A stretch of DNA of 64,000 bases from Motilibacter rhizosphaerae. Its GTDB lineage: Bacteria > Actinomycetota > Actinomycetes > Motilibacterales > Motilibacteraceae. A model generated the notes under the pieces. That model had not been told where the DNA came from. It worked only from the letters and a program-made list of their open reading frames with translations, and searched no databases. The translations under genes and the position numbers were made by a program. Shown in pieces: positions 1 through 8,438 of the stretch. The number at the start of each line of letters is the position of its first letter. Within the stretch, counting starts at the first letter, position 1. The DNA lies in the NCBI RefSeq assembly GCF_004216915.1, contig NZ_SGXD01000003.1, positions 862,212-926,211 on the forward strand. The letters run 5' to 3'.

Positions 1-1497
1 CCCGAGCGCGGCAACGCGGTCCCGGACATCCTGGACGAGGCCAAGTGGGAGCTGGACTTCTTCCTCAAGATGCAGGTGAAGCCCGGTCACCCGCTCGCCG
101 GCATGGTCTTCCACAAGGTGGCCGACGCCAACTGGACCGGCCTCCCCCTCGACCCGGCGCACGACCCGCAGCAGCGCGTGCTCTACCGCCCGTCGACCGC
201 GGCGACGCTCAACGTGGCAGCGACGGCAGCGCAGGGTGCCCGCCTGTTCGCGCCGTACGACGCGGCCTACGCCCAGAAGCTGCTGCAGGCGGCCAAGACC
301 GCCTACGCCGCGGCCAAGGCCAACCCCGCGCTGTACGCCCCGGCGCCCGACGCGAGCCTCGACCCGAACCCGGGCAGCGGCCCGTACGACGACAGCAACG
401 TGACCGACGAGTTCTACTGGGCCGCCTCGGAGCTGTACCTCACCACCGGTGACAGCAGCTTCCGCAGCGACGTCCTCGCCTCGCCGTGGAACTCCGCCGC
501 CACCAGCACGGTGTTCACGCACGACGGGTTCGACTGGGGCCACGTGGCGGCGCTCGCGCGGCTCGACCTCGCGACGGTGCCGAACGCGCTGCCCGGCCGG
601 GCGGCCATCCGGCAGTCGGTCATCGACGCGGCGGACCAGTACCTCGCCGACCAGGCGGCGCAGCCCTTCGGCCAGGCCTACGCGCCGGCCGGTGGCAACT
701 ACGCCTGGGGCTCGAACAGCTCCATCCTCAACAACATGCAGGTCATCGGCACGGCCTACGACCTGACCGACGCCGCGAAGTACCGCGACGGCGTCGAGCG
801 GAGCATGGACTACCTGCTGGGCCGCAACGCCCTCAACCAGTCCTACATCACGGGCTACGGCACGAAGTACTCCCACAACCAGCACTCGCGGATCTACTCC
901 CACGAGCTGGACCCGTCGCTGCCGAACCCCCCGTCGGGCACCATCGCCGGCGGCCCGAACTCCACGACGCTGAGCACCGGTGACCCCGTGGCCGCAGCGA
1001 CGTTCACCAAGGGCTGCATCACGCAGTTCTGCTACCTCGACGACATCGGCGCGTGGTCGCTCAACGAGCTGACCATCAACTGGAACGCCCCGCTGTCGTG
1101 GGTGTCCTCGTTCCTGGCCGACCAGGACAACGGAGCGGACCTGCAAACCACCCCGCTGCAGGCGGGCATCACGCTCGGCTCGCGCAACACGACGGGCCCC
1201 ACGAGTGCGACGCTCGTCGTGAGCAACCCCGCGTCGCCGAAGAAGCCGGGCGCTCACGTCTCCAGCGTGACCTTCGCCCTGCCGACGGCGTTCACGGTCA
1301 GCAGCAAGCAGAAGGGCGTGACCGTCTCGCAGGACGGCGCGTTCGTCACGGTGACGCTGCCGGCGTACTCCGGCACCGTCTACGGCGGGAAGCAGGTCTC
1401 CGTGAGCCTCGTGCTCACGCCGGTCCTCGACGGCCAGCTGGCCCGTACGCTGCCCGAGCAGTTCTGGATCGACGGGGTGCCGGCAGCCAACGGCTGA
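1..1497 (+). CDS. Glycoside hydrolase family 9 cellulase, 3' part (5' end outside window)
   Basis: The frame is open from base 1, so the gene starts upstream; 498 residues are visible. The first residues ([18 protein letters not shown]) are the classic GH9 (alpha/alpha)6-barrel segment. Later come [14 protein letters not shown], an H-S-R histidine motif (HNQHSR) and the [13 protein letters not shown] block, whose Glu (base 1066) is the family's acid catalyst. The nucleophile Asp region lies outside the window. About 115 residues after the barrel form a beta-rich tail with no Cys that I cannot assign; it may be a binding or Ig-like module. Role: hydrolysis of beta-1,4-glucan, presumably outside the cell. 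It converges on larA and is separated from it by a strong hairpin. Confidence 0.93.
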   Translation, partial: PERGNAVPDILDEAKWELDFFLKMQVKPGHPLAGMVFHKVADANWTGLPLDPAHDPQQRVLYRPSTAATLNVAATAAQGARLFAPYDAAYAQKLLQAAKTAYAAAKANPALYAPAPDASLDPNPGSGPYDDSNVTDEFYWAASELYLTTGDSSFRSDVLASPWNSAATSTVFTHDGFDWGHVAALARLDLATVPNALPGRAAIRQSVIDAADQYLADQAAQPFGQAYAPAGGNYAWGSNSSILNNMQVIGTAYDLTDAAKYRDGVERSMDYLLGRNALNQSYITGYGTKYSHNQHSRIYSHELDPSLPNPPSGTIAGGPNSTTLSTGDPVAAATFTKGCITQFCYLDDIGAWSLNELTINWNAPLSWVSSFLADQDNGADLQTTPLQAGITLGSRNTTGPTSATLVVSNPASPKKPGAHVSSVTFALPTAFTVSSKQKGVTVSQDGAFVTVTLPAYSGTVYGGKQVSVSLVLTPVLDGQLARTLPEQFWIDGVPAANG

Positions 1498-1509
1498 CGC
1501 GTCCCGCGC

Positions 1510-1553
1510 ACGACGGCACCCCCTGGCTCCCTCCGGCCGGGGGGTGCTGTCGT
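1510..1553. terminator. Bidirectional hairpin terminator between GH9 gene and larA
   Basis: GACGGCACCCC at 1512-1522 pairs with GGGGTGCTGTC at 1541-1551 (one G.T wobble), with two more pairs outside. It sits in the short gap between two convergent genes, so it can serve both. There is no clear T-run, as usual in high-GC actinobacteria. Confidence 0.7.
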
Positions 1554-1565
1554 CCCCGGGCGCGC

Positions 1566-2822
1566 TCAGCGCAGCCCGAACAGCACCTCGCCCGCATCGG
1601 GCACGACGAGCGCCTCCGGGTCGTCGGCCCACTCCGCGACGTCCACCGTCGCGGGGTCGCGGTAGTCCACCCCGAGCCGACGGACGGTCTGCTCCGGGAT
1701 CCCCGTCGCGAGCACCAGCCGCACCCGCGCGTGCTCCACCCCCGTCACGACGTCGTACGTGCCGGCCCCGCGCACGTGCGTCGAGTGCGCGAGCACCGAG
1801 CGCGGCACGTCCCCGACCTCGGACCAGTGCCCCAGCACCCAGTCCCGGCAGTGGTAGCCCACGCGTTCGATGAGCTCGCCGAAGGTGTGGCTCACGGCCG
1901 TGACGTGCGGCGCGTACAGCGTGACCTCACCGCCGTCCGCGACGACCGGCTCCACCTTGTAGAACCCCTTGGCAGCGGTCCACATCTCGTCGTAGCGCTC
2001 GGAGACGACGGACAGCACCCGGCGTACGGGCCGGTCGAGCCGCCGCACGTGCACCTGCGCCGAGACCTCGGCGCAGGCCGCCCACGCCTCGACCGGCGGC
2101 TCCGACACCGCCACCCGGTAGACGTCGTGGGAGCCGGAGCGGACGGTCAGCGCGACGCACGCGCGGCGCGCGGGCACCATCTCGGCGGCGCGGTGGATGA
2201 GCGCGCGCACGGGGGTGATCCCCGTCGTGCCGATGATCTCCTTGCTCGTGTGCAGCGCGCCCAGCCAGTGCGAGGTCCCGATGACCTCGGGGCCGGAGAT
2301 GCCGGGGAAGAAGTACTTGTCACCACCGGAGAACCCGACCACCTCGTGCGGGAAGACGGGCCCGAGCACCAGGCACAGGTCGTGCTCGGCGACCGCGCGG
2401 TTGACGCGCACGGGCACGTCCTCGGCGAGCAGGCCGCCCGAGATGGCCTCCACCTCCGCGCGCGGGATGACGCCGAGCTCGACGAACGTCTCCGGCCGCC
2501 ACCACTCGTGCTGGCGCACCTCCCACCCGGGGTACGCCGCGCCCAGCTCCCGCCCGTCGGCGAGCCAGCGCGACAGCCGCTCGGGCGGCATCTCGGGGTG
2601 CGTGCCGAGGGCGACGAGCACGGTGACCGCGGCGGCGCCGGCCAGCCCCGTTCGCAGCGCGCCGAGCAGCTCGGGCAGCGGGCAGCTGCGGGTGTCGTCG
2701 GGGACGACGACGCAGACGCGCGCGCCCTCGACGCCGAGCGCGCGCACCTGCTCGGCCACGAGGGCCAGGACGTCCTGGAGCGGCAGCGTGTCCGCGCTCC
2801 CGCCGGCAACGGCTGCACTCAT
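1566..2822 (-). CDS. larA: LarA-family nickel-dependent lactate racemase / 2-hydroxyacid racemase
   Basis: 418 aa, the usual LarA (DUF2088) length. Family residues are visible: PDDTR at 41-45, GTH with His75, PHEVVGFSGGDKYFFPG with His159 and Lys169, and SHW with His185. In LarA the Lys carries the covalent nickel-pincer nucleotide and the histidines bind Ni or act in proton transfer. The enzyme interconverts D/L-lactate or a related 2-hydroxyacid in the cytosol; the real substrate cannot be read from sequence. ATG start 10 bp after the larE stop, so larE and larA form an operon. larB and larC, needed to make the cofactor, are not in the window. Confidence 0.88.
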   Translation of the reverse strand: MSAAVAGGSADTLPLQDVLALVAEQVRALGVEGARVCVVVPDDTRSCPLPELLGALRTGLAGAAAVTVLVALGTHPEMPPERLSRWLADGRELGAAYPGWEVRQHEWWRPETFVELGVIPRAEVEAISGGLLAEDVPVRVNRAVAEHDLCLVLGPVFPHEVVGFSGGDKYFFPGISGPEVIGTSHWLGALHTSKEIIGTTGITPVRALIHRAAEMVPARRACVALTVRSGSHDVYRVAVSEPPVEAWAACAEVSAQVHVRRLDRPVRRVLSVVSERYDEMWTAAKGFYKVEPVVADGGEVTLYAPHVTAVSHTFGELIERVGYHCRDWVLGHWSEVGDVPRSVLAHSTHVRGAGTYDVVTGVEHARVRLVLATGIPEQTVRRLGVDYRDPATVDVAEWADDPEALVVPDAGEVLFGLR

Positions 2823-2832
2823 GGCGCAGACG

Positions 2833-3651
2833 CTACGCGCCCGCAGTCCGCCCCTCGTTGAGGGAGCCGTAGCGGTAGGCCGCCACGGCCACCTCCTCCC
2901 CCGAGAACCCGGCGGCGCGGACGCACTCCTCGATGTCGTCGACCCGGAGACCCTCGAGCGCGGCGGCGTCGAGCTCGACGCGCGCGCTGCTGCCGAGGTC
3001 GCGCACCCGCAGGTCGCGCAGCGGGACCCCGCGCTCGGCGGCGAGCCGCCGCACGGCCTCCTCGCCGTCCTCGATGCGCCGCAGCCGCCGCGGGGTCACC
3101 TCGATCCCCACGGCCACCCGGCTGGCGAGGCAGGGCGACGCGGGCTTGTCCCACACCGGCAGGCCGAGCTCGCGGGCGAGCCGGCGCACCTCGTCCTTCG
3201 GGATGCCCGCCGCGCGCAGCGGCGCGATGACGCCGCGGGCGTCGGCCGCCCGGATGCCGGAGCGGAACGGGTCGAGCGCGTCCGTCGCGTTGGTGCCCGT
3301 CGCCACCGCCGCGAAGCCCTCGGCGGCGGCGAGCGCCAGCAGCGTGTCGAGCAGGACGGACTTGCAGAAGAAGCAGCGGTCGCCGGCGTTGGCGCGGTAG
3401 CCCGGGTCGTCGCCCTCGGCGGTCTCGACGTAGCGGTGGCGCGCCCCGAGCAGCGCGGCCAACCGCCCGGCCTCCGCGTCCTCGCGCTGCGCCAGTGCCG
3501 GGGAGCGTCCCGTCACGGCGAGCACGCCGTCGCGCCCGAGCACCCGCAGCGCCGCGGCCAGCACGAGGGCGGAGTCCACCCCGCCGGAGTACGCGACGAC
3601 GAGCGGTCCCGCGCCGGCGAGCTCGGCCTCGAGCCGCTCGAGGGCGCTCAC
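2833..3651 (-). CDS. larE: LarE, ATP-dependent sacrificial sulfur transferase for nickel-pincer nucleotide
   Basis: 272 aa with an N-terminal PP-loop (SGGVDS, 22-27), GTNATD near 119 and SPCLASR with Cys174. LarE activates the carboxylate of P2CMN by adenylation and inserts sulfur from a cysteine. A CFFC pair (Cys93, Cys96) is also present; I note three Cys residues that might bind a cluster, as in cluster-type LarE proteins, but cannot decide this from sequence. The GTG start overlaps the stop of the upstream LOV phosphatase gene as GTGA (3648-3651), which fixes the start and indicates translational coupling. larA follows directly. Confidence 0.9.
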   Translation of the reverse strand: MSALERLEAELAGAGPLVVAYSGGVDSALVLAAALRVLGRDGVLAVTGRSPALAQREDAEAGRLAALLGARHRYVETAEGDDPGYRANAGDRCFFCKSVLLDTLLALAAAEGFAAVATGTNATDALDPFRSGIRAADARGVIAPLRAAGIPKDEVRRLARELGLPVWDKPASPCLASRVAVGIEVTPRRLRRIEDGEEAVRRLAAERGVPLRDLRVRDLGSSARVELDAAALEGLRVDDIEECVRAAGFSGEEVAVAAYRYGSLNEGRTAGA

Positions 3652-6185
3652 GCCCGCTCGTCGAGCTCGAACCAGACGGTCTTGCCCTCGTCGTCCGGGT
3701 CGCTCCCCCAGGCCCGGGCCAGGCTGTCGAGCAGCAGCACGCCGCGGCCCCGCTCGGAGGGGTAGCCGGTGCCGTCGCTGCCCTGGTGCCGCACGACCGG
3801 CGAGTCGCCCGAGCTGTCCGCGACGCTGACGCGCACGCGCGTCCCCTGGCGCTCCACGCGCAGCACCGCTCCCCCGCCGCCGTGCGTGACGGCGTTGCTG
3901 ACGAGCTCGCTGGTGAGCAGCAGCGCCACCTGCAGCAGCTCGTCGTCCGCCCCGGCGAGCAACGAGCGGACCGCGCGGCGCGCCGCGCTCGGGGCCGTGC
4001 GGTCGCCGGGGAGCTCGACCCGCTCGCGCACCCAGCCGGGCGTGGGGAGCAGACGGACGACGAGCACGGCGATGTCGTCGTCGGCAGCATCGGGACGCAC
4101 GCCGGCGAGCAGCCCGTCGAGCACGGCCTGGGCGTCCGGCGCGCCCACCAGCGAGCGCAGGCAGTCCTCGAGCCGCTGCAGCCCGTCCTCGAGGTCCTGG
4201 CCGCGCACCTCCACGAGCCCGTCGGTCACGAGGACGAGCGTCGAGCCCGGCTCGAGCTGCTCGGTCGCGGTCTGCCGCGCCCCCTCGCCGGGAGCGCCGA
4301 TGAGCACCGACCACGCCCCGCTGAGCCGACGGACGGTCCCGTCGGGCTGGAGCACCATCGGCGGGAGGTGGCCGGCGTTCGCGTACTCCAGGGAGACGGT
4401 GTCGGTCTCCTCGTCGCCCACCAGCCGGGCGAACACCGCGGTCGCGAGCTGCGCCATGTCGAGGCCCTGCACCAGGCGGTCCAGGCTGTCGAGCACCTGG
4501 CCCGGGCGCTGGCGCTGCCAGGCGTAGCTGCGCAGGACGCTGCGCAGCTGCCCCATCGCCGCGGCCGCGGCCATGTCGTGCCCCATGACGTCGCCGATCG
4601 CCACGCCCACGGAACCGTCCGGGAGGGCGAGCACGTCGTACCAGTCACCGCCGACCTGGGCGCCGACCCCGCCGGGGAGGTAGCGCGCGGCGACGTCGAG
4701 TCCCGGCACGTCGGGCAGCTCCGGCAGCATGCTGCGCTGGAGGGCCTCGGCGACGCGGTGCTCACGGGCGTAGAGCCGGGCGTTGTCGACGATGAGCCCC
4801 GCGCGCCGGGCCAGGTCCGTCGCGAGCTGGAGGTCGTCCTCGTCGTAGCGCCGCCCCGAGCCCGAGGTGATGAGCGCGAGGGCCCCGAGCGGGCCGTGCC
4901 GGCCCACGAGCGGCACGACGATGACCGAGCCGAGCCCCATCCGGCGGTACGCGTCGACGAGCTCCGGGCTGCCCACGTCGACGAGGTCCTGCTCCCCCAC
5001 CTCGGCGAGCAGGCGCGGCGCGCCGCCGGCGATCGACTCCGAGAGCAGCGACGCGGGCCCGGCCTGCGAGGGGAGCAGCCGCTCCACGAGCGCGCGGTCG
5101 GCCTCGTGGGCGGGGTCCGCCGAGCCCACGACGACCTCGGTCGCGGCCGAGCTGTCGCGCTCGCTGGGCAGCACGACCATGCACCAGTCGGCGATCCGCG
5201 GGACGAGCAGGTCCGCCAGCCGCGCGAGCGCCTCCCGGGCGTCGAGCGTCGCGACGAGGCTCTCGGTCGCGTCGGCCAGCAGCGCGAGCCGCTCCTGCAC
5301 GACCTCCGCCCGCTGCCGGGCCCCCTGCTCCTCGCGGACGCGCTCCTCGCGCAGCAGCTCGGCGGCGACCCGCGCCGTGACGTCGGCCTGGACGCCGACG
5401 AAGTGGGTCAGCGCGCCCAGCCCGTCGAAGACCGGGGAGAGCGAGACCTCGTTCCAGAACGCCGAGCCGTCCTTGCGGTAGTTCAGCAGCACGACCTGCG
5501 CGGGCTCGCCCGCGCGCACCGCGTGGCGCAGCTCGGCGACGGCGGCGGGGTCGGTGTCGGGCCCCTGCAGGAAGCGGCAGTTGTGCCCGAGCACGTCCTC
5601 CTGCGTGTAGCCCGTGGTGCCGAGGAACGCGGGGTTCACCCAGACCAGGGGGTTGTCCGGCTGGTGCGGGTCGGTGATCGTGAACGAGAGCCCGGCGGCC
5701 ACGAGCGCGCGGTTGCGGACCTCGATGAGGTCGTCGCGCAGCAGCCCCGGCTCCACCGGCAGCAGCACGAGCAGGCTGACCTGCCGCAGCCCGGCCACGG
5801 CGGGCAGCGGCCAGGCGGTCACCCACATGACACGGGCGCGCGCGCCCTCGCGCGGGGGGACGAGCACGGGGACGCCGTTGACGCTGCTGCCGGCCGCCGC
5901 GAGCGCGAAGGGCCCCGGCCCGGGGTCGTCCCCCTCGCTCGTCCCGGGCACCGTGATCCCGGCGCGCGCCGCCCACTCCTCGACCGGGCAGGGCAGCCGG
6001 CCGCCGGCGAGCTCGCGCGCCAGCGGGTTGGAGTACGTGACGGTGCCCGACGCCGTGTCGATCATGAGCACCGCGGCGGGGGCGTCGGAGAGCACGCGCG
6101 GCAGCGCCCGGCGGTCGGCCGCGCTGGTCGTCTCCACCCCCAGCAGCGCCTGCGCCGGGAGCTCGGTCGTGCCGGCCTCGCTCAC
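3648..6185 (-). CDS. PAS-LOV-GAF-SpoIIE phosphatase-HATPase blue-light signalling protein
   Basis: 845 aa. Order: PAS-like (about 30-145), LOV (about 160-270), GAF (about 300-470), PP2C/SpoIIE phosphatase (about 485-712), HATPase_c anti-sigma kinase domain (about 725-845). The LOV flavin motif is GHNCRFLQ with the adduct Cys203, and the flavin-contact residues N235 (NYRKDG), N245 (FWNE) and Q266 (GVQADV) are all present. Phosphatase metal residues are seen in GGDWYDV (D514), GDVMGHD (D532), TDG (655) and DDDIAV. The kinase N-box is ELVSNAVTH. Such proteins switch anti-sigma-factor antagonists, here most likely in response to blue light. It has no TM segment. It begins the larE-larA operon. 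Confidence 0.9.
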   Translation of the reverse strand: MSEAGTTELPAQALLGVETTSAADRRALPRVLSDAPAAVLMIDTASGTVTYSNPLARELAGGRLPCPVEEWAARAGITVPGTSEGDDPGPGPFALAAAGSSVNGVPVLVPPREGARARVMWVTAWPLPAVAGLRQVSLLVLLPVEPGLLRDDLIEVRNRALVAAGLSFTITDPHQPDNPLVWVNPAFLGTTGYTQEDVLGHNCRFLQGPDTDPAAVAELRHAVRAGEPAQVVLLNYRKDGSAFWNEVSLSPVFDGLGALTHFVGVQADVTARVAAELLREERVREEQGARQRAEVVQERLALLADATESLVATLDAREALARLADLLVPRIADWCMVVLPSERDSSAATEVVVGSADPAHEADRALVERLLPSQAGPASLLSESIAGGAPRLLAEVGEQDLVDVGSPELVDAYRRMGLGSVIVVPLVGRHGPLGALALITSGSGRRYDEDDLQLATDLARRAGLIVDNARLYAREHRVAEALQRSMLPELPDVPGLDVAARYLPGGVGAQVGGDWYDVLALPDGSVGVAIGDVMGHDMAAAAAMGQLRSVLRSYAWQRQRPGQVLDSLDRLVQGLDMAQLATAVFARLVGDEETDTVSLEYANAGHLPPMVLQPDGTVRRLSGAWSVLIGAPGEGARQTATEQLEPGSTLVLVTDGLVEVRGQDLEDGLQRLEDCLRSLVGAPDAQAVLDGLLAGVRPDAADDDIAVLVVRLLPTPGWVRERVELPGDRTAPSAARRAVRSLLAGADDELLQVALLLTSELVSNAVTHGGGGAVLRVERQGTRVRVSVADSSGDSPVVRHQGSDGTGYPSERGRGVLLLDSLARAWGSDPDDEGKTVWFELDERA

Positions 6186-6317
6186 TCCACCTCCACCCCA
6201 TCCTCCCGGGCGCGCGCCCGGGGGTCGCGCGTGCGCACGCGCGCCACCATGGTGCCACCACGCGCTGCGCCCGGCGAGACGAGGAGGCGTCCGGCACCGG
6301 CTGCGCCGCGTACGCCG

Positions 6318-6348
6318 ACGGCCCGGACCCCCGAGGGGACCGGGCCGT
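6318..6348 (-). terminator. Hairpin terminator of the cold-shock gene
   Basis: ACGGCCCGG (6318-6326) is exactly complementary to CCGGGCCGT (6340-6348), with a further inner CCCC/GGGG pairing. It lies about 20 bp downstream of the cold-shock stop codon on the minus strand. Confidence 0.65.
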
Positions 6349-6366
6349 CAGCGCGACTGCGGGAGG

Positions 6367-6567
6367 TCAGACGAGGTGGACCTTGTCGGCCTGCGGCCCC
6401 TTCGACCCCTGGGTGATCTCGAACTCCACGCGGGAGTTCTCCTCGAGGGTCTTGAAGCCGGGCATGTCGATCGCGCTGTAGTGGACGAAGACGTCCGCGC
6501 CACCGTCGACGGCGATGAAGCCGTAGCCCTTCTCGCCGTTGAACCACTTGACCGTGCCCTGCGCCAT
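6367..6567 (-). CDS. Cold-shock protein (CspA family)
   Basis: 66 aa, the standard size of a single cold-shock domain: [10 protein letters not shown] start, RNP1 KGYGFI (14-19) and RNP2 VFVHY (26-30). It binds single-stranded nucleic acid and melts RNA secondary structure. The frame is open further upstream, but this ATG has an AAGGAG ribosome site at good spacing and gives the family N-terminus. It lies downstream of the MoaD-like gene on the same strand, with its own 118-bp leader and terminator. The csp/moaD/thrC neighbourhood is known from Streptomyces. Confidence 0.96.
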   Translation of the reverse strand: MAQGTVKWFNGEKGYGFIAVDGGADVFVHYSAIDMPGFKTLEENSRVEFEITQGSKGPQADKVHLV

Positions 6568-6685
6568 TGCTGCTCCTTGCTGTCTCGCGATGCGGCTCCC
6601 CGAAGCGGGTGCCGGGTCGGCGAGACTGTAGTGCCGCGCGGCGCCGCGCACCACCACTACGCGAGAAGTCGTACGGACCGCGGGC

Positions 6686-6970
6686 TCAGCCGCCGGCGAC
6701 CGCGGGGATGACCGAGACGGACGAGCCGGGCGGCGTCGGGGTGGCGAGGCCCTCGGAGAAGCGGACGTCCTCGTCGCCGACGTAGACGTTGACGAAGCGG
6801 CGCAGCGCGCCGCCGTCGTCGAGGACCCGCCCGCGGATCCCGGGGTAGCTCGTCTCCAGCGCCTCGAGCAGGTCGGCGAGGGTCGCCTCGTCGCCCGGCT
6901 CTGCGGTCACCTCGGCGGCGCCACCGGTGTAGGTCCGGAGGATCGTCGGGATGCGGACGCTGACGCTCAT
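6686..6970 (-). CDS. MoaD/ThiS-family ubiquitin-like sulfur carrier
   Basis: 94 aa beta-grasp protein ending in VAGG; the C-terminal Gly-Gly is what gets adenylated and thiocarboxylated in sulfur carriers. Its ATG overlaps the TGA of the upstream PLP-enzyme gene (ATGA, 6967-6970), so both are made together. The partner and the SAM riboswitch ahead of the operon suggest that this carrier feeds sulfur into amino-acid synthesis (compare CysO-CysM) rather than molybdopterin. That specific role is inference; the fold and GG tail are seen. No moe/moa gene is nearby. Confidence 0.88.
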   Translation of the reverse strand: MSVSVRIPTILRTYTGGAAEVTAEPGDEATLADLLEALETSYPGIRGRVLDDGGALRRFVNVYVGDEDVRFSEGLATPTPPGSSVSVIPAVAGG

Positions 6971-8217
6971 GCGAGCCCTGCCTTCTGGAACGCGTCGTAG
7001 GACGGGGGGATGGTGGCGCTCGGGCCGACGACGGGCGCGACGGCGTCGAGGGTCTTCAGCCCGTCACCGGTGTTGAGGATGACGGTCTCGGCGTCGGGGT
7101 CGAGCAGCCCTGCGGCGAGCAGCTTGCGGGTCACGGCGACGGTCACGCCGCCTGCGGTCTCGGCGAAGATGCCCTCGGTGCGCGCGAGCAGGCGGATGCC
7201 CTCCACGACCTCCTCGTCGCTCACGTCGGCGATCGCGCCGCCGGTGCGGCGCACGACGTCGAGGGCGTACGGGCCGTCGGCCGGGTTGCCGATCGCGAGG
7301 GACTTCGCGATGGTCTTGGGCCGGACGGGGCGGACCACGTCGGTGCCGTCGCGGTAGGCCTGCGAGACCGGCGAGCAGCCCGTGGCCTGCGCCCCGAAGA
7401 CCTTGTACGGCGTGGCCTCGACGAGCCCGGCCGCGCCGAGCTCCTTGAACGCCTTGTCGACCTTGGTGAGCAGCGAGCCGGACGCGACGGGGGCGACGAC
7501 CTGCTCCGGGAGGTGCCAGCCGAGCTGCTCGGCGACCTCGAAGCCGACGGTCTTCGAGCCCTCGGCGTAGTAGGGCCGCAGGTTGATGTTGACGAAGCCC
7601 CACGGCTGGTCGGCCGCGACCTCGCTGCAGAGGCGGTTGACGTCGTCGTAGCTGCCCTCGACGGCCACCAGCGTGCCGCCGTAGACCGCGGTGGTGACGG
7701 TCTTGCCGGCCTCGAGGTCGCTCGGGACGAAGACGACCGAGCGCAGCCCGGCGCGCGCTGCGGCGGCGGCCACCGCGTTGGCGAGGTTGCCGGTGGAGGC
7801 GCAGCCGATCGTCGTGAAGCCGAGCTGGCGGGCGGCCGAGAGCGCGACGGCGACGACGCGGTCCTTGAACGAGTGCGTGGGGTTGCCCGAGTCGTCCTTC
7901 ACCCACAGCGAGCGGATGCCGAGCTCGCGCGCCAGGTTGTCGGCCTTGACAAGCTTGGTCCAGCCGGGCCGCAGACCGGGCTGGGAGGCGACGTCGGCCG
8001 GCACGGGGAGGAAGTCCTTGTAGCGCCACAGCGACTGCGGGCCGGCGGCGATCTGCTCGCGGGTCACGCGCGGGACGTCGTAGACGACCTCGAGCGGGCC
8101 GAAGCACTCGAGGCAGGCGTAGTGGGGGCCGAGCTCGGTGCGCGTGCCGCACTCGCGGCAGGCGAGGGCGACGGCGGGGCCGAAGGAGGTGACGGAGTCA
8201 GAGCTCAGGAGCGTCAT
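6967..8217 (-). CDS. thrC: Threonine-synthase-family PLP enzyme; possibly a carrier-dependent homocysteine synthase
   Basis: 416 aa fold-type II PLP enzyme. An N-terminal zinc-ribbon-like region (CRECG, CLECFG) is followed by GNPTHSFKDRV with the PLP lysine, the glycine-rich GCASTGN phosphate loop and a C-terminal NTGDG. Automatic annotation would be threonine synthase (O-phosphohomoserine to threonine). Two facts argue for a methionine role: a SAM-I riboswitch just upstream, and an ATGA-overlapping gene for a GG-ending sulfur carrier. The same substrate plus carrier thiocarboxylate would give homocysteine. ATG at 8217 is chosen because the longer open frame would translate the riboswitch itself. 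Confidence 0.9.
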   Translation of the reverse strand: MTLLSSDSVTSFGPAVALACRECGTRTELGPHYACLECFGPLEVVYDVPRVTREQIAAGPQSLWRYKDFLPVPADVASQPGLRPGWTKLVKADNLARELGIRSLWVKDDSGNPTHSFKDRVVAVALSAARQLGFTTIGCASTGNLANAVAAAAARAGLRSVVFVPSDLEAGKTVTTAVYGGTLVAVEGSYDDVNRLCSEVAADQPWGFVNINLRPYYAEGSKTVGFEVAEQLGWHLPEQVVAPVASGSLLTKVDKAFKELGAAGLVEATPYKVFGAQATGCSPVSQAYRDGTDVVRPVRPKTIAKSLAIGNPADGPYALDVVRRTGGAIADVSDEEVVEGIRLLARTEGIFAETAGGVTVAVTRKLLAAGLLDPDAETVILNTGDGLKTLDAVAPVVGPSATIPPSYDAFQKAGLA

Positions 8218-8232
8218 GGTGCGAGGCCTCTC

Positions 8233-8361
8233 CTCATCTTCCCTGCGGTCTTTCCGCAGGCCGGAGTTGGCACCTACTCCACGACGGGCCTCGTGAGGAC
8301 GAGACGTCGTGGAGGGTTGCCGGGGCTTCAACGGGCCGTTCCCTCTGCCCCTCTGGATGAG
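8233..8361 (-). promoter_or_regulatory. SAM-I (S-box) riboswitch in the leader of the thrC-like gene
   Basis: Read on the minus strand: P1 CTCATC/GATGAG (8356-8361 with 8233-8238); the S-box core AGAGGGGCAGAGGGAACGGC, then GAAGCCCCGGCAACC; a perfect 10-bp P3 (CTCCACGACG with CGTCGTGGAG); the conserved TAGGTGCCAACTCC; P4 CCTGCGG/CCGCAGG; then GAAGATGAG. All core elements of the family are in order. The 3' P1 strand runs straight into the GAGGAGAGG ribosome site 15 nt before the ATG, so control of translation initiation is likely. Confidence 0.95.
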
Positions 8362-8438
8362 CGGTGTTCAGTTGTGGTGCCGTCCTGCCCGGTGGAGCAG
8401 TCGGCACGGACCAGGATAGACGATGCTCGCGGGCACCG

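Noticed and set aside
1053..2861. 602-aa plus-strand ORF over larA
   Set aside because: It is an antisense shadow in GC-rich DNA; larA on the other strand has all family residues.
3495..6416. 973-aa plus-strand ORF
   Set aside because: Antisense to the LOV phosphatase, with Arg/Ala/Pro-rich non-protein-like composition.
8218..8331. 38-residue N-terminal extension of the thrC-like protein
   Set aside because: These bases form the conserved SAM riboswitch and the extension has no family similarity.
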